A stretch of DNA of 64,000 nucleotides, taken from contig NZ_CM001857.1 of NCBI RefSeq assembly GCF_000400505.1, positions 2,975,844 through 3,039,843 of the forward strand, in the 5' to 3' direction. This DNA comes from Musicola paradisiaca NCPPB 2511 (GTDB lineage Bacteria > Pseudomonadota > Gammaproteobacteria > Enterobacterales > Enterobacteriaceae). The notes under the pieces are model-generated. The model saw nothing but the letters and a program-made list of their open reading frames with translations, had not been told where the DNA came from and searched no databases. The position numbers and the translations under genes were made by a program. Positions 32,759 to 43,526 of the stretch are shown here, in pieces; within the stretch, counting starts at the first letter, position 1, and each line of letters begins with the position of its first letter.

Positions 32759-34785
32759 GTGACCACTCCCCCCATTCGGCACGCCGACCTGAGTTGGAAT
32801 GCTCAGGGTACACCTGTATCGCAACAGTTTGATGACGTCTATTTTTCCAATCAGGACGGTCTGGCGGAGACCCGCTACGTCTTTCTACAGGGAAACGACC
32901 TTCCGCTACGCTTCGCCCGGCATACCGAGGCGCTGTTCACCGTCGCGGAAACCGGCTTCGGCACCGGGCTGAATTTTCTGACGCTGTGGCAGGCGTTCGC
33001 GCAGTTTCATCAACAGCAACCTAACGCCGGGTTGCAACGTCTGCATTTCATCAGCTTTGAAAAATTTCCGCTGCGCCAGGCCGACCTGATCGCCGCCCAT
33101 CAACGCTGGCCGGAATTGGCGTCTTATGCGCAGGCATTACAACAGCAATGGCCGAGCGCCGTACCGGGGTGCCACCGGCTGATTCTGGCGCAAGGCCGCA
33201 TCACGCTGGATTTGTGGTTCGGCGATGTGAACGATCTGCTACCGCAACTGAGCGACAGCCTGACGAACCGCATCGACGCCTGGTTTTTGGATGGTTTCGC
33301 GCCGTCCAAAAACCCGGACATGTGGACGGACAACCTGTTCAACGCCATGGCCCGTCTGTGCCGGGCCGGGGGCACGTTCGCCACCTTCACTGCGGCGGGT
33401 TTTGTACGGCGCGGATTGCAGCAGGCCGGTTTCGACGTGAGTAAAATCAAAGGATTCGGCCAGAAGCGAGAGATGCTGAGCGGTACGCTGCCGGCGGCGA
33501 TCCCCGCGCCGGATGACGCGCCGTGGTATACCCGCCCTGCCGCCGCCCGCACCGACGATATCGCCATCATCGGCGGCGGTGTGGCCTCCGTACTGAGCGC
33601 ACTGGCGTTGTTGCGGCGCGGCGCGCGCGTCACCCTGTACTGCGCCGATCTTCAGGTGGGAACCGGTGCTTCCGGCAATCGTCAGGGCGCGCTCTATCCC
33701 TTGCTGAACGACCAGCAGGACGCACTGTCCCGCTTTTTCGCGCTGGCGTTCGGTTATGCCCGCCGTTGCTATGACGCGCTGGCGGCGACCGGCGCAACGT
33801 TTGAACACGACTGGTGCGGCGTCAGCCAGCTTGCCTATGACGAGAAAAGCGCGCGTAAAATCGACCAGATATTGCAGGGCGGCTGGCCTCAGGAACTGGT
33901 TCAGGCTGGCGATGCAACCGCAATGACGGCGCGCACCGGCGTTCCGCTGACCACCCGGGGTCTGACCTATCCACAGGGCGGTTGGCTGTGCCCCGCCGAA
34001 TTGACGGTCTCGGCGTTGGAGCTGGCGAAACGACAAGGGCTACAGGCGGAAATGGCAACCACGGTCAATTCGCTGGAGCACACCGATAAGGGGTGGCGTC
34101 TCGGTCTTGACGATGGGCGTCGGCCGGAGCACGCCGTGGTGATTCTGGCCAACGGGCACCAGCTTGCCGACTGGCCGCAAACCCAAAACGTGCCGGTGTA
34201 TGCTGTGAGCGGCCAGGTCAGCCACGTTCCGACCGGGGAAGAACTGGGCGCGCTGCGTCAGGTGCTGTGCTACGACGGCTATCTCACCCCGGTCAGCCCG
34301 ACGCACCAGCGCCATTGCATCGGCGCCAGCTACCATCGCGGCGATACACGTACCGACTATCGGGACGACGACCAGCGGCAAAACCGGCAGCGGCTGATCG
34401 ATTGCCTGCCCGATAGCCAGTGGCCGCAGAGTGTCGATATCAGCGACGCCCAGGCGCGCAGCGGTGTGCGGTGCGCCATCCGCGATCACCTGCCGCTGGT
34501 TGGCGCGGCGCCGGATTATGCACGCACGTTGATCAACTACCAGGATTTGCCGCAGCAATTGGCCGATGGCACGGACATTCCCCGGCGCCGGTGCATGACG
34601 GGCTGTTCATGATCGGCGCGCTGGGCTCCCGCGGGTTGTGCTCCGCGCCGCTGGCGGCGGAGCTGCTGGCGTCGCAGATCGTTGGCGAGCCGCTGCCGCT
34701 GGATAAAGACACGCTGGCGGCATTGCATCCGCATCGTTTTTGGGTGCGAAAATTGCTGAAAGGCAAAAATCCGCACGCTCGATAG
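32759..34785 (+). pseudogene. mnmC: tRNA mnm5s2U biosynthesis bifunctional protein MnmC, frame broken by one base (probable sequence error)
   Basis: Completes 5-methylaminomethyl-2-thiouridine in tRNA wobble positions. The N-terminal methyltransferase domain (about 1-245) includes [30 protein letters not shown] and [17 protein letters not shown]; the C-terminal FAD oxidase has [18 protein letters not shown] near 262 and [14 protein letters not shown]. The first frame runs off after TDIP. The expected ending [19 protein letters not shown] follows in another frame, and adding one C to the run at 34580-34583 joins them (about 675 residues; E. coli 668). The start is GTG at 32759. Confidence 0.92.
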
Positions 34786-35484
34786 CATCAATCGCCAGCA
34801 CAGTAAGCAGGCTGTCGTCGCCCTGACGGGACAGACAGCCTGCGCCTGATCACTGAAGCTATCAGCCCCGCCCTAGAACCCCAGCCGATAAATAATCACT
34901 GACAAAACTTATTCCCATACACAGTATACGTATTTTGGATAATTTTTGACATTTTATGTGATTTTTCATCCTATTATCTAAAAAAACCGGTTTCTTTTGC
35001 TGAGTAATGTCAGATTTACGAACGTTTTTGACGATCGATAACACAGTATCAATATTCAAAAGGTATCAAAAATTATTGATTGAATGATTTTCTCGATCAA
35101 AATCATCAAGATACCTATACCCATGCCGATAACGGCTAATGAATCACGAGCAGTTAGCGGCTTACCCGGCGCCGACACATCACGATTCAGCACGCGCTTT
35201 ACACCATGGTCTATACCCCGAAAGTGCGGATTGCAGGACAAACTCTGGCGTTTTCATCACCGCAACGCCCTGAACCGAAGGATCAGGGCGCGTGACGAAC
35301 CTTATGACACAGCGACACGGCCCCCACCTGGACTGAGTCAAATATGCGACCAGGCAAAGCCGCTGCCCAGCCAGCAGCGTGTCGTGTGTCGTGTCGCGGC
35401 CCTAAAGAATAAGCCCATGGCAGGGCAAAACGATCCGTCGGTGCGCCTGCAGCCTGACTATCACAGAAATAAAACGGAGAGGTT
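34786..35484. other. About 700-base region without a convincing gene, mnmC to chemoreceptor
   Basis: It opens with a strong hairpin (GCAGGCTGTC at 34807-34816 pairing with GACAGCCTGC at 34834-34843), the likely end of the mnmC transcript. The middle, to about 35110, is AT-rich and carries an offset nested inverted repeat: AGGTATC at 35061 with GATACCT at 35110, and ATGATTTT at 35084 with AAAATCAT at 35099. Open frames across the rest have no recognisable family or good ribosome site. The chemoreceptor promoter should be here; no clear sigma-28 site was found. Confidence 0.5.
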
Positions 35485-37137
35485 ATGAATATTACGCAAC
35501 GCCTGCTATTAACGTTTTCGCTGTTATCTCTGGCGCTCATTGCACTGGTGATGATTACACTGTCGCTCTTATCCGGTTTCCAGTCTCGCGCCGAATATGT
35601 GCAGGATAATGCTGTAGGCAGTATCAAGGATCTGAACACCGTCGTTGATAAAAGTAACACCCTGGTGCTTCTGCTCTATCGCTACCAAACCACGCCGGAC
35701 GACAGTAAGTTGCCCGATATTGAGCAACGCATAAACCAAACTATCGAGGATATTAAATCGCTCAATAGCGACTATATGAAGAACAGTATCTCTAGCGAGG
35801 AGGATAAAAACCTGACTTTAGTGGCCATAGACAATGTCAAAAACTTGCAGTCGACATTGCCCGCTTTTCTGGCTGCCGCTAAAGCCAATCAGGATGAGAT
35901 CTCGCTCAATATGCTGCAAGGCACCGGCGGTGTAGGTGAGGCCGTGCGTAACATGCTCAGCACCTACCGCAAGCAGTTCGATTTGAATGTCAAAATCGGC
36001 GATGACCTGAGCCAGACCAATACACGGATCTACCACCAGAGCTGGATTAGCCTGTTAAGCGGTGCGCTATTAGCCATACTACTGACCAGCATCCTGGCGG
36101 TAAGAACGATCCTGGGTATTCGAAAAAGTCTGAGCAACATGAGCCACGTCATGGAGAGCGCCAGTACAACCCTGGATCTGACGCTCAAAGCGAACGACCA
36201 GCGCAAGGATGAGATCGGTATCACTGCCCAGGCGTTTAACTCACTGATGCAGCGTGTCGCCACTACCCTGGCCTCCGTCAGCGCCTCTGCACAATCGGTT
36301 AGCAGCGCAGCAACGCAAATCGCCGCCGGTAATGAAGACTTGTCTTCCCGTACTGAGCAACAGGCCGCATCGCTGGAAGAAACCGCCGCCAGCATGACGG
36401 AAATCAGCGAAACGGTACGCCAGAATGCGGAGAACACCCAGCAAGCCAGTATATTGGCAGGCAATGCCAGCCAGATATCGGTCAGTAGCGCCGACTCGGT
36501 TACGACGATGCTGGATACCATGGATAAGATCCGTACCAGCGGCAGTAAAATCACCGACATTATCGCGCTGATTGAAGGCATCGCGTTTCAAACCAATATC
36601 CTGGCATTGAACGCCGCCGTCGAAGCCGCACGCGCAGGGGAACAAGGGCGTGGGTTCGCCGTCGTCGCCGGGGAAGTTCGCACGCTGGCGCAGCGCTCCT
36701 CCACGGCCGCGCGTGAAATCAAAGATTTGATCGATACCTCCAATGCGTTGATCCTGACCGGCGCCGAACAGGCTGGCGATGTCGGCAAAAAGATGTCGGC
36801 CATGAAAGATGCGATTCAACAAGTCTCTGACCTGATGAGTGAAATCTCCGCCGCGACCGAAGAGCAAAGCAAGGGAATCAACCAGGTTCATCAGGCGGTT
36901 AATCAGATGGATGATGTGACTCAACAGAACGCCTCATTGGTAGAAGAAGCCTCTGCCGCATCGCAATCCTTGCAAGAACAGGCAACGGTATTAAACCAGT
37001 TGGTTGGGCAGTTTAGCGTCGGCCATCATGCCGCGCCTGAGTTAGCGGCGACCTCATCCACGCCGGTGCCGCGTCTTGTCTTGCCGACGAAAAATCGTGC
37101 GGTAACGCCTAATGGAACGAGTTGGGAAAGTTTCTAA
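35485..37137 (+). CDS. Methyl-accepting chemotaxis protein
   Basis: A transmembrane chemoreceptor of 550 residues. Helix TM1 (about 8-30) and TM2 (about 188-208) enclose a roughly 155-residue helical periplasmic sensor; a HAMP linker follows and then the cytoplasmic coiled-coil with the conserved tip [20 protein letters not shown] and [18 protein letters not shown]. The C-terminus ends SWESF after a flexible linker, matching the NWETF-type CheR/CheB tether. Its ligand cannot be told. A GGAGAGG site precedes the ATG. E. coli has no gene of this kind between mnmC and yfcL, so it is an insertion into the conserved order. Confidence 0.93.
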   Translation: MNITQRLLLTFSLLSLALIALVMITLSLLSGFQSRAEYVQDNAVGSIKDLNTVVDKSNTLVLLLYRYQTTPDDSKLPDIEQRINQTIEDIKSLNSDYMKNSISSEEDKNLTLVAIDNVKNLQSTLPAFLAAAKANQDEISLNMLQGTGGVGEAVRNMLSTYRKQFDLNVKIGDDLSQTNTRIYHQSWISLLSGALLAILLTSILAVRTILGIRKSLSNMSHVMESASTTLDLTLKANDQRKDEIGITAQAFNSLMQRVATTLASVSASAQSVSSAATQIAAGNEDLSSRTEQQAASLEETAASMTEISETVRQNAENTQQASILAGNASQISVSSADSVTTMLDTMDKIRTSGSKITDIIALIEGIAFQTNILALNAAVEAARAGEQGRGFAVVAGEVRTLAQRSSTAAREIKDLIDTSNALILTGAEQAGDVGKKMSAMKDAIQQVSDLMSEISAATEEQSKGINQVHQAVNQMDDVTQQNASLVEEASAASQSLQEQATVLNQLVGQFSVGHHAAPELAATSSTPVPRLVLPTKNRAVTPNGTSWESF

Positions 37138-37151
37138 TCGCCTGACCATGC

Positions 37152-37179
37152 ATCACACCAGAGCATGCTCTGGTGTGAT
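37152..37179. repeat. 28-bp perfect palindrome after the chemoreceptor gene
   Basis: The sequence ATCACACCAGAGCA followed by its exact reverse complement forms a 28-bp uninterrupted palindrome 15 bases after the chemoreceptor stop and 50 bases before the next start. As RNA it would be a strong hairpin, but no U-run follows; as DNA it could be an operator. Confidence 0.7.
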
Positions 37180-37229
37180 CTGTCGCTATCCGGGCGAATG
37201 GCCGGCCGCAGCAAAAGGGAAAGAACACG

Positions 37230-37553
37230 ATGAACCACGATACCGAGAAGAGGGAGAACCTGAACAACCATTCGCGACTGATCGACGAATTTGAGCAAAT
37301 CACCGCCTTACTGGCACAACTGCTCAACAGCGATTACCGTTCATTCGAGCTTTATCTCAACAATTGTCGCCATTTACGCTTACGGCAACAGGCCATCAGA
37401 AAAATACTCGATAAACCGGCATTTGAGCGCTACCTGCAACAGCATGACGCCGCGCTTTATTACAATATCAACAGCATTAGTATTGCATTACGCCTGTTCG
37501 AAAACCTGCTGAACAATATTCGCACCCTGTCTAAAGAGGAACATTTCAGCTAG
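37230..37553 (+). CDS. Hypothetical small helical protein
   Basis: A 107-residue open frame downstream of the chemoreceptor in the same direction. I do not recognise the family. The sequence is Leu/Asn/Arg rich, lacks signal peptide and membrane segments, and is predicted to be almost all helical (FEQITALLAQLLNSDYRSF, SISIALRLFENLLNNI). The ribosome site (AAAGGGAAAG, 13 bases upstream) is moderate. It may be co-transcribed with the chemoreceptor, subject to the palindrome between them. Confidence 0.55.
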   Translation: MNHDTEKRENLNNHSRLIDEFEQITALLAQLLNSDYRSFELYLNNCRHLRLRQQAIRKILDKPAFERYLQQHDAALYYNINSISIALRLFENLLNNIRTLSKEEHFS

Positions 37554-37614
37554 ATTGCGCCCGCCGCAGGGGCGGGACACTCCCCCCAAAACCAGAAGGC
37601 GCTCGAACGGATGA

Positions 37615-37893
37615 TTAGCATTGCACCTGCTGGTACAGCGTTTCCCACATCTGGGCAATCAGCACCTGATCCGGCGGCGACAATTCACCGTTCTGAATGG
37701 CTTTATCCAGGCTACTTTGTACCCGGGCATTCAGCGCCTGGGCCGTTTGCTCGCCGACAGCCTCGGCGTCGGCCACCGCCAACGTCAGATGGCCGCGCAG
37801 ATAACCGCTGGCAAACAATTCATCATCGCTGGCGTGATCCACCATGTTGTCTATCAGCGTCAGAATGCGCGCTTCAAATTCTGCGATCATCAC
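37615..37893 (-). CDS. yfcL: YfcL family protein
   Basis: A 92-residue protein of exactly the E. coli YfcL length, starting [35 protein letters not shown] (given in parts in the family pattern). Its function is unknown; it is acidic, helical and cytoplasmic. It begins 28 bases downstream of epmC and probably shares the epmC transcript. Confidence 0.88.
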   Translation of the reverse strand: MMIAEFEARILTLIDNMVDHASDDELFASGYLRGHLTLAVADAEAVGEQTAQALNARVQSSLDKAIQNGELSPPDQVLIAQMWETLYQQVQC

Positions 37894-37921
37894 ATATCCT
37901 CACTATCGAACGTCCGGCGCC

Positions 37922-38470
37922 TCAGCAGAGATCGGCCGGGTAGGGAAAGTCGTCCGGCGTCAAGGGTGGCGTCTGATACCCCACCCGTAGCGCCTCAATA
38001 AACCGCGCCGGGCGAGTCGGAACGCCCTGCGCCAGATAAATCATCACCTGCGCGTGTACCCGCCGCTGGAATGCAATGCGATCCGGGGTGGTGTCGCCGT
38101 TGAGATTGTCGCAGCTGACATTGAAGGGAAAGCCTGCCGCCACGCAAAACATCCACTCCAGCGCCTGCGGCTTGATTTCTACCGACTCGAACTGGCTCTG
38201 CGTCACCGCATCGCGCCCGTCCGGGCAATACCAGTACCCGAAATCCACCAGTTTGCGCCGCTCCGCCCCTGCGATGCACCAGTGGGAAATTTCATGCATC
38301 GCGCTGGCGTAAAAACCATGGGCGAACAGAATGCGGTGATAGGGTGACTGCTCATCGGCGGGAAGATAGATCGGTTCGTCGTCACCTTTGACCAGCCGGG
38401 TATGGTAGTCGTCGCTAAAGCACTGATTAAAAATAGCAATCAGCTGTTCATAATGGTGTGTATCGCGCAT
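37922..38470 (-). CDS. epmC: Elongation factor P hydroxylase
   Basis: EpmC (YfcM) hydroxylates the beta-lysylated Lys34 of EF-P. It has 182 residues, equal to E. coli. The metal-binding motif HEISHWCIAG lies near residue 66, with YWYCPDGRDA and FCVAAGFPFNVSCDNL following. The ATG at 38470 was selected by length and by the start MRDTHHYEQL, which matches MNSTHHYEQL; upstream ATGs overlap the end of yfcA. The partner epmA and epmB genes are not in the window. Confidence 0.9.
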   Translation of the reverse strand: MRDTHHYEQLIAIFNQCFSDDYHTRLVKGDDEPIYLPADEQSPYHRILFAHGFYASAMHEISHWCIAGAERRKLVDFGYWYCPDGRDAVTQSQFESVEIKPQALEWMFCVAAGFPFNVSCDNLNGDTTPDRIAFQRRVHAQVMIYLAQGVPTRPARFIEALRVGYQTPPLTPDDFPYPADLC

Positions 38471-38484
38471 CGCATTCGGCCTGG

Positions 38485-39287
38485 TCATGAGAACAGATAC
38501 CCGACCCAACGGGCGATATCGTCGCCGTGATTATCGTGGATCAGTTTGACGCTCATCAGCGCAGACATGATCACCAGCATAGGACGAATCAGCTTCTGGC
38601 CTTTGGTCAGCACCATTCGGGCCCCCAACCGAGCACCGATAATCTGCCCGACCAGCATCACCAGCCCGATACTCCATATCACCTGGCCACCTAGTACAAA
38701 AAACAACAGGCTGCCGAAGTTAGACGTAAAGTTGAGCACCTTGGCATGCGCCGTCGCCTTCGCCAGATTGAACCCCAGCAGGGTGACATAGGCCAGCGCG
38801 TAAAAAGACCCCGCGCCCGGACCAAAAAAGCCATCGTAAAAACCGACGCAGCAGCCCCCAGCAAGGAAAAGGTAAAGGTCGACAAGCGGGCATGGCGATC
38901 TTCATCCCCGACTTTGGGCATCAGCAGAAAATAAAGCCCGATACCGATAACCAGCACCGGCAATAACTTACGCAAAAAATCAGCGTGAATCTGCTGGATG
39001 AGCCAGGCGCCGAACATGGCGCCGATCAACGTCATCGGTACCGCCAGCGTCAGCAGCTTCATGTCCACCGCCTTGCGACGGATAAAATACAAACTGGCGG
39101 AAAATGACCCACCCACCGCCTGCAACTTATTGGTGGCCAGCACCTGCGCGGGGGAGAGCCCCGCGGTCAGCAACGCCGGGATCGCCAGCAGACCGCCGCC
39201 GCCCGCGATAGAATCGATGAAACCGGCCACAACGCTCACGACAAACAGAATGCCCAACATATTGGGCTCAACAGCAAACCATTCCAT
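38485..39287 (-). pseudogene. yfcA: TSUP-family membrane transporter YfcA, frame broken by one base (probable sequence error)
   Basis: A TauE/SafE (TSUP) family permease. The N-terminal half has AGFIDSIAGGGGLLAIPALL and VLATNKLQAVGGSFSA; the second half should carry FYDGFFGPGAGSF and LNFTSNFGSLLFFVLGG. The frame is lost just after LLGAAAS; adding one G near 38843 (minus strand) restores FYDGFFGPGAGSFYALAYV and a 267-residue protein (E. coli 269). The substrate is unproven. The stop is 14 bases before the epmC start. Confidence 0.9.
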
Positions 39288-39290
39288 AAC

Positions 39291-40121
39291 TTATTCCGGA
39301 GCAAAATGCCTGTCGAGCAGCGCTTGACAGGAAGGGGGTAACGGAGGAGGCGTGGTTTTTCCCGGCGCTTCAGCGCCCGGCTGGTGCGGCTTGAACCAGC
39401 TTTCCAGCTCGGCGCCGCAGCCGTCGCCCGCCGGCGGCGTATCCTGTTCCTGGCATTCCAGGCTGTCCGCCGGGCAGCGCAGCCGCACATGCATATGCGC
39501 GCGATGGGCGAACCATGGACGCACCTTATGTAGCCAGTTACGATCAGCGCCCGCATCCAGACACAGCTGTTTTTTGATGGCCGGGTTAACGAAAATGCGG
39601 GTCACATCGCGATCCTGCGCCGCGGTTTTCACCAGCGCCATCACATCCGGGCTCCACAACGTCGGATTGACGCGCCGGCCATCGGCCATGACCAGGTCGA
39701 GCGGTTGCGGCTGCAGCAATTGCTGCTGGCTCCAGCGTTGGCGCGGCAGTTGCAGCCAGATATCCACGTCCAATCCCGATTGATGGCTGGCATGCCCGCT
39801 GCTGAAACGACCACCGGCGGGCATGCCCATATCCCCGATCAGTACCGTCCCGCCGGTAGCGCGATGTACCTGGCTACTGAGCCGATTAATAAATGCCAGC
39901 AGATCCGGGTGCCCAAAATAACGACGCTGATCGACGCGCATAACCTGATAATCGCCGGCCTGCAACGGCAGCGGCCGCGCCCCGACAATGCAGCCATTGG
40001 CAAATGCGCCAATAGACTGTGGAGATCCCGCCACCGGCTGGGTTATCGCCTGCCAAGGGGTTTTCGCCAATGCGACGCTGCTCAACAGCAGCGCCGCCAT
40101 CCCAATCCAACGCATATTCAT
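39291..40121 (-). CDS. mepA: Penicillin-insensitive murein endopeptidase
   Basis: A periplasmic zinc endopeptidase cutting D-Ala-DAP cross-links. It has 276 residues with a signal peptide [19 protein letters not shown]. Zinc ligands appear in [14 protein letters not shown] (near 112-120) and [12 protein letters not shown] (near 205-213); several Cys pairs and a Pro-rich tail are typical. The start at 40121 gives the family signal sequence, seven bases after the aroC stop. Confidence 0.94.
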   Translation of the reverse strand: MNMRWIGMAALLLSSVALAKTPWQAITQPVAGSPQSIGAFANGCIVGARPLPLQAGDYQVMRVDQRRYFGHPDLLAFINRLSSQVHRATGGTVLIGDMGMPAGGRFSSGHASHQSGLDVDIWLQLPRQRWSQQQLLQPQPLDLVMADGRRVNPTLWSPDVMALVKTAAQDRDVTRIFVNPAIKKQLCLDAGADRNWLHKVRPWFAHRAHMHVRLRCPADSLECQEQDTPPAGDGCGAELESWFKPHQPGAEAPGKTTPPPLPPSCQALLDRHFAPE

Positions 40122-40128
40122 CGTGTTA

Positions 40129-41214
40129 TTACCAGCGCGGCACCTTGCAATCCACTTCGCCACACTGCGCTCTCTGACGCAGTACATGATCCATCAGCAC
40201 AATCGCCATCATGGCTTCGGCAATCGGCACCGCCCGGATCCCGACACAGGGATCGTGGCGACCACGGGTGATCATTTCCGTCGGCTGTCCGTCACGGGTA
40301 ATGGTACGCCCCGGCACGGTAATGCTGGAGGTCGGTTTCAGCGCCAGATGCGCTGTGATGGTCTGGCCGCTGCTGATGCCGCCCAGAATGCCGCCCGCGT
40401 GGTTGCTCACAAAACCGTCCGGCGTGATTTCGTCACGGTTCTCGCTGCCGCGCTTACCCACTACGGCGAACCCATCGCCAATTTCCACGCCTTTTACCGC
40501 ATTGATACTCATCAACGCATGCGCCAGATCGGCATCCAGACGATCAAACACCGGTTCGCCGAGCCCTGCCGGCACCGATTCGGCCACCACAGTCACTTTC
40601 GCACCGATGGAGTCGCCCTCTTTCTTCAGTGCGCGCATCAGTTCATCCAGCGCTTCCAGCTTGTCCGGATCCGGGCTGAAAAAAGGATTCTGCTCTACCG
40701 CATTCCAGTCCTTCAATGCGCAGACCACGTCGCCCATCTGGGCCAGATAGCCGCGGATGTTGATCCCAAAGCGCTGTTGCAGATACTTTTTGGCGATCGC
40801 CCCCGCCGCCACACGCATCGCCGTTTCACGGGCAGAAGAACGGCCCCCGCCCCGATAATCACGGATACCGTATTTCTGTTCGTAGGTGTAATCCGCATGC
40901 CCTGGACGGAACAGATCCCTGATGGCGCTGTAATCCTGCGAGCGCTGATCGGTATTTTCAATCAATAAACCGATGCTGGTGCCCGTGGTTACGCCCTCAA
41001 ACACGCCGGACAGAATTTTTACCTGATCCGGTTCGCGGCGCTGGGTGGTGTAACGGGACGTTCCCGGACGGCGACGATCCAGATCGTGCTGCAAGTCGGC
41101 CTCGGTCAGCGCGATCCCCGGCGGTACGCCGTCCACCACGCAGCCAAGGGCGATGCCATGGGACTCACCAAAAGTGGTGACGCGGAAAAACTGACCAATA
41201 CTGTTTCCTGCCAT
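40129..41214 (-). CDS. aroC: Chorismate synthase
   Basis: Converts 5-enolpyruvylshikimate-3-phosphate to chorismate using reduced FMN. It has 361 residues, as in E. coli. Signatures are [15 protein letters not shown] (near 13), [21 protein letters not shown] (near 125) and GGISSGQTI. The ATG at 41214 has an AAGGAG site six bases upstream; the overlapping GTG at 41217 is one codon earlier. Confidence 0.97.
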   Translation of the reverse strand: MAGNSIGQFFRVTTFGESHGIALGCVVDGVPPGIALTEADLQHDLDRRRPGTSRYTTQRREPDQVKILSGVFEGVTTGTSIGLLIENTDQRSQDYSAIRDLFRPGHADYTYEQKYGIRDYRGGGRSSARETAMRVAAGAIAKKYLQQRFGINIRGYLAQMGDVVCALKDWNAVEQNPFFSPDPDKLEALDELMRALKKEGDSIGAKVTVVAESVPAGLGEPVFDRLDADLAHALMSINAVKGVEIGDGFAVVGKRGSENRDEITPDGFVSNHAGGILGGISSGQTITAHLALKPTSSITVPGRTITRDGQPTEMITRGRHDPCVGIRAVPIAEAMMAIVLMDHVLRQRAQCGEVDCKVPRW

Positions 41215-41279
41215 CACGGCTCCTTAGCATTAGAACAAGATAAAAAAGATGCAGGCGTCGTTATGCCTGTATCGTTGAG

Positions 41280-42212
41280 TTAATCCCGGTAACGGCTAAA
41301 ATGAGATTTACAATCAATAAGTTGCTCGCGCGTTAACATAAAGACGCCGTCGCCGCCGTTATCAAATTCAAGCCAGGTGACAGGAATGTCGGGATATTGA
41401 TCCATCATGTGAACCATGCTGTTGCCTACTTCACAAATCAGTACACCGTCGTCGCGCAGGTAATCCGGCGCGCAGGCCAGAATGCGGCGTACCAGATCCA
41501 ACCCGTCATCACCGGCCGCCAGACCCAGTTCAGGTTCATGGCGATACTCCTGCGGTAAATCGAACATGTCCTCTTCATCGACATACGGCGGGTTGGTCAC
41601 AATCAGATCGTATTTGATGGCGGGAAGCGAGCGGAATAGATCGGAACAGATTGGCGTAACGCTATGTTCCACACCATGTTGCTGGATGTTCTGTTCCGTC
41701 ACCGCCAGCGCTTCCGGGGAAATATCCACCGCGTCCACTTCCGCTTCCGGGAAGGCATGGGCGCACGCGATGGCGATACACCCGCTGCCGGTGCACAAAT
41801 CCAGAATATGCTGGGGTTGATGCGGCAGCAGCGAGTCGAAACGGTTGTCGATCAACTCGCCAATCGGCGAACGCGGCACCAATACCCGTTCGTCCACATA
41901 AAATTCCAGCCCGCAGAACCAGGCTTTGTTGGTGAGGTAGGCAACCGGGATTCGCTCGTTCACCCGACGGACAATCCGTTCAACAATGCGCTGACGTTCA
42001 CTGAGCGTCAGACGGGAACGGTACATCTGCTCCGGAATATCGAGTGGCAGAAACAGCGTCGGCAACACCAGTTGCAGCGCCTCATCCCACGGATTGTCCG
42101 TACCATGGCCGTAATACAGGCCAGCGGCATTGAAACGACTCACCGCCCAACGCAGCATATCCTGAAGGGTATGCAGGTCGTTAACCGCTTCATCGACGAA
42201 AATCTTGTCCAA
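41280..42212 (-). CDS. prmB: Ribosomal protein uL3 glutamine methyltransferase PrmB
   Basis: N5-methylates Gln150 of ribosomal protein L3. It has 310 residues, as in E. coli, with SAM motif [12 protein letters not shown] near 133 and the catalytic NPPY in [14 protein letters not shown] near 200. The start is a TTG at 42212, the codon that gives (M)[12 protein letters not shown] as in the family, with a GGAGA site eight bases upstream; no ATG is available nearby in frame. Confidence 0.93.
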   Translation of the reverse strand: MDKIFVDEAVNDLHTLQDMLRWAVSRFNAAGLYYGHGTDNPWDEALQLVLPTLFLPLDIPEQMYRSRLTLSERQRIVERIVRRVNERIPVAYLTNKAWFCGLEFYVDERVLVPRSPIGELIDNRFDSLLPHQPQHILDLCTGSGCIAIACAHAFPEAEVDAVDISPEALAVTEQNIQQHGVEHSVTPICSDLFRSLPAIKYDLIVTNPPYVDEEDMFDLPQEYRHEPELGLAAGDDGLDLVRRILACAPDYLRDDGVLICEVGNSMVHMMDQYPDIPVTWLEFDNGGDGVFMLTREQLIDCKSHFSRYRD

Positions 42213-42447
42213 ACTTGTTCTCCACAGACTGCTGTCAATCTCGCTGTTTTTCGGCCGCAATCATCAATATTTCGCAGCGCTGGCGCAGGATGCCACCATG
42301 ATAAGCCACGTAGTGTGCCATGAAGCCGACAACAAATCAGCACCTATCACTACGGGCTGGCAGACGATAACCCAGACACGGTTTTGTTTAGTGAGAGACA
42401 TAAGAACAGGTAAACTGACAAGACAGTGATGACAGAGTAAGGCACCG

Positions 42448-42990
42448 ATGAAAAAGAAGTTCATGCTTAATGAGGAGGATCAGACGCTGTTTCGCACCTC
42501 CGTCGCGGGGGCGTCCCGCCTGCGTCAGGATACCTACCGCCACCAGCCCGCCCGCCCCAAAACCGGCGTGTTGCCGCCGCGCCGCGCCATTCAGGAACAG
42601 GTGGATGCCAGTTTCTATTTTTCTGATGAATTTCAGCCACAGCTGGAACATGAAGGGCCGATGCGCTATGTCCGTCCGGGCGCCAGCCACTATGAATTGA
42701 AAAAATTGCGTCGGGGCGATTATTCGCCGGAACTGTTTTTGGATCTGCACGGGTTGACGCAACAGGAGGCCAAGCAGGAATTGGGCGCTTTACTGGCGGC
42801 CTGCCGTCGCGAGCACGTCTATTGCGCCTGCGTCATGCACGGCCACGGTAAGCACATTCTGAAAAAGCAGACCCCGCTCTGGCTGGCGCAGCACCCCGAT
42901 GTACTGGCATTTCACCAGGCGCCGAAAGAATTCGGCGGCGATGCCGCATTGCTGATTCTGGTGGTGCAGGACATCCCCGAACACATCTGA
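42448..42990 (+). CDS. smrB: Ribosome rescue endonuclease SmrB
   Basis: SmrB is recruited to collided ribosomes and cleaves the mRNA between them. It has 180 residues. The C-terminal Smr domain contains [15 protein letters not shown] near 96 and the catalytic [15 protein letters not shown] near 130; the N-terminus is a basic ribosome-binding extension. It is divergent from prmB as in E. coli. Confidence 0.94.
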   Translation: MKKKFMLNEEDQTLFRTSVAGASRLRQDTYRHQPARPKTGVLPPRRAIQEQVDASFYFSDEFQPQLEHEGPMRYVRPGASHYELKKLRRGDYSPELFLDLHGLTQQEAKQELGALLAACRREHVYCACVMHGHGKHILKKQTPLWLAQHPDVLAFHQAPKEFGGDAALLILVVQDIPEHI

Positions 42991-43037
42991 GGCCTCCGGC
43001 AGATGCGCCGACGGCCTGCGTCACTCAACGACGACGC

Positions 43038-43526
43038 TCAGGAACGGGTTTTGGCCACCAGATGCGAAGGGCTGACATGCCACTGGCAAACACCCTCACT
43101 CGTGGCGTCGTCCAGTTGAATACAGGCGATGGCGGAAGTCGCAAACATGGGGGCGTTCTCCCCCGGGCATAGCGCCGCCACCAGATACCCTACCAGCGGC
43201 AGATGAGAAATGATAAGTACGGTTCCAGCGCCTTCTTTCGCCAACGCCAGCAGGTAGTCGCCGACCAGCTCCGCATTGCCGCCCGGCGTCAACTCCGGCA
43301 ACGATTCGTTTTCCGGCGGCAGCGGCAAACTTTCAGCCACCACCTGCAACGTTTGCAGGGCCCGAACATAAGGACTAACCAGAACCCGATCGACATCAAT
43401 CGCCTGATCGTTCAACCAGGCAGCCATCTGACGCGACTCATCACAACCACGCAGACTAAGGGGACGAAGCGCATCGCTGGCAGCGTCCGGTACAGCATCA
43501 CCGTGACGCATGATCAATACTTGCAT
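43038..43526 (-). CDS. sixA: Phosphohistidine phosphatase SixA
   Basis: A 162-residue histidine phosphatase of the RHG superfamily, with catalytic His in MRHGDAVPDA at residue 8 and the second His in ISHLPLVGY near 108. In E. coli it removes phosphate from the PTS-Ntr protein NPr and ArcB. Family length is about 161. Confidence 0.94.
   Translation of the reverse strand: MQVLIMRHGDAVPDAASDALRPLSLRGCDESRQMAAWLNDQAIDVDRVLVSPYVRALQTLQVVAESLPLPPENESLPELTPGGNAELVGDYLLALAKEGAGTVLIISHLPLVGYLVAALCPGENAPMFATSAIACIQLDDATSEGVCQWHVSPSHLVAKTRS

Noticed and set aside
35084..35488. 134-codon open frame upstream of the chemoreceptor
   Set aside because: No ribosome site, no family likeness, irregular composition, and it runs into the chemoreceptor start.
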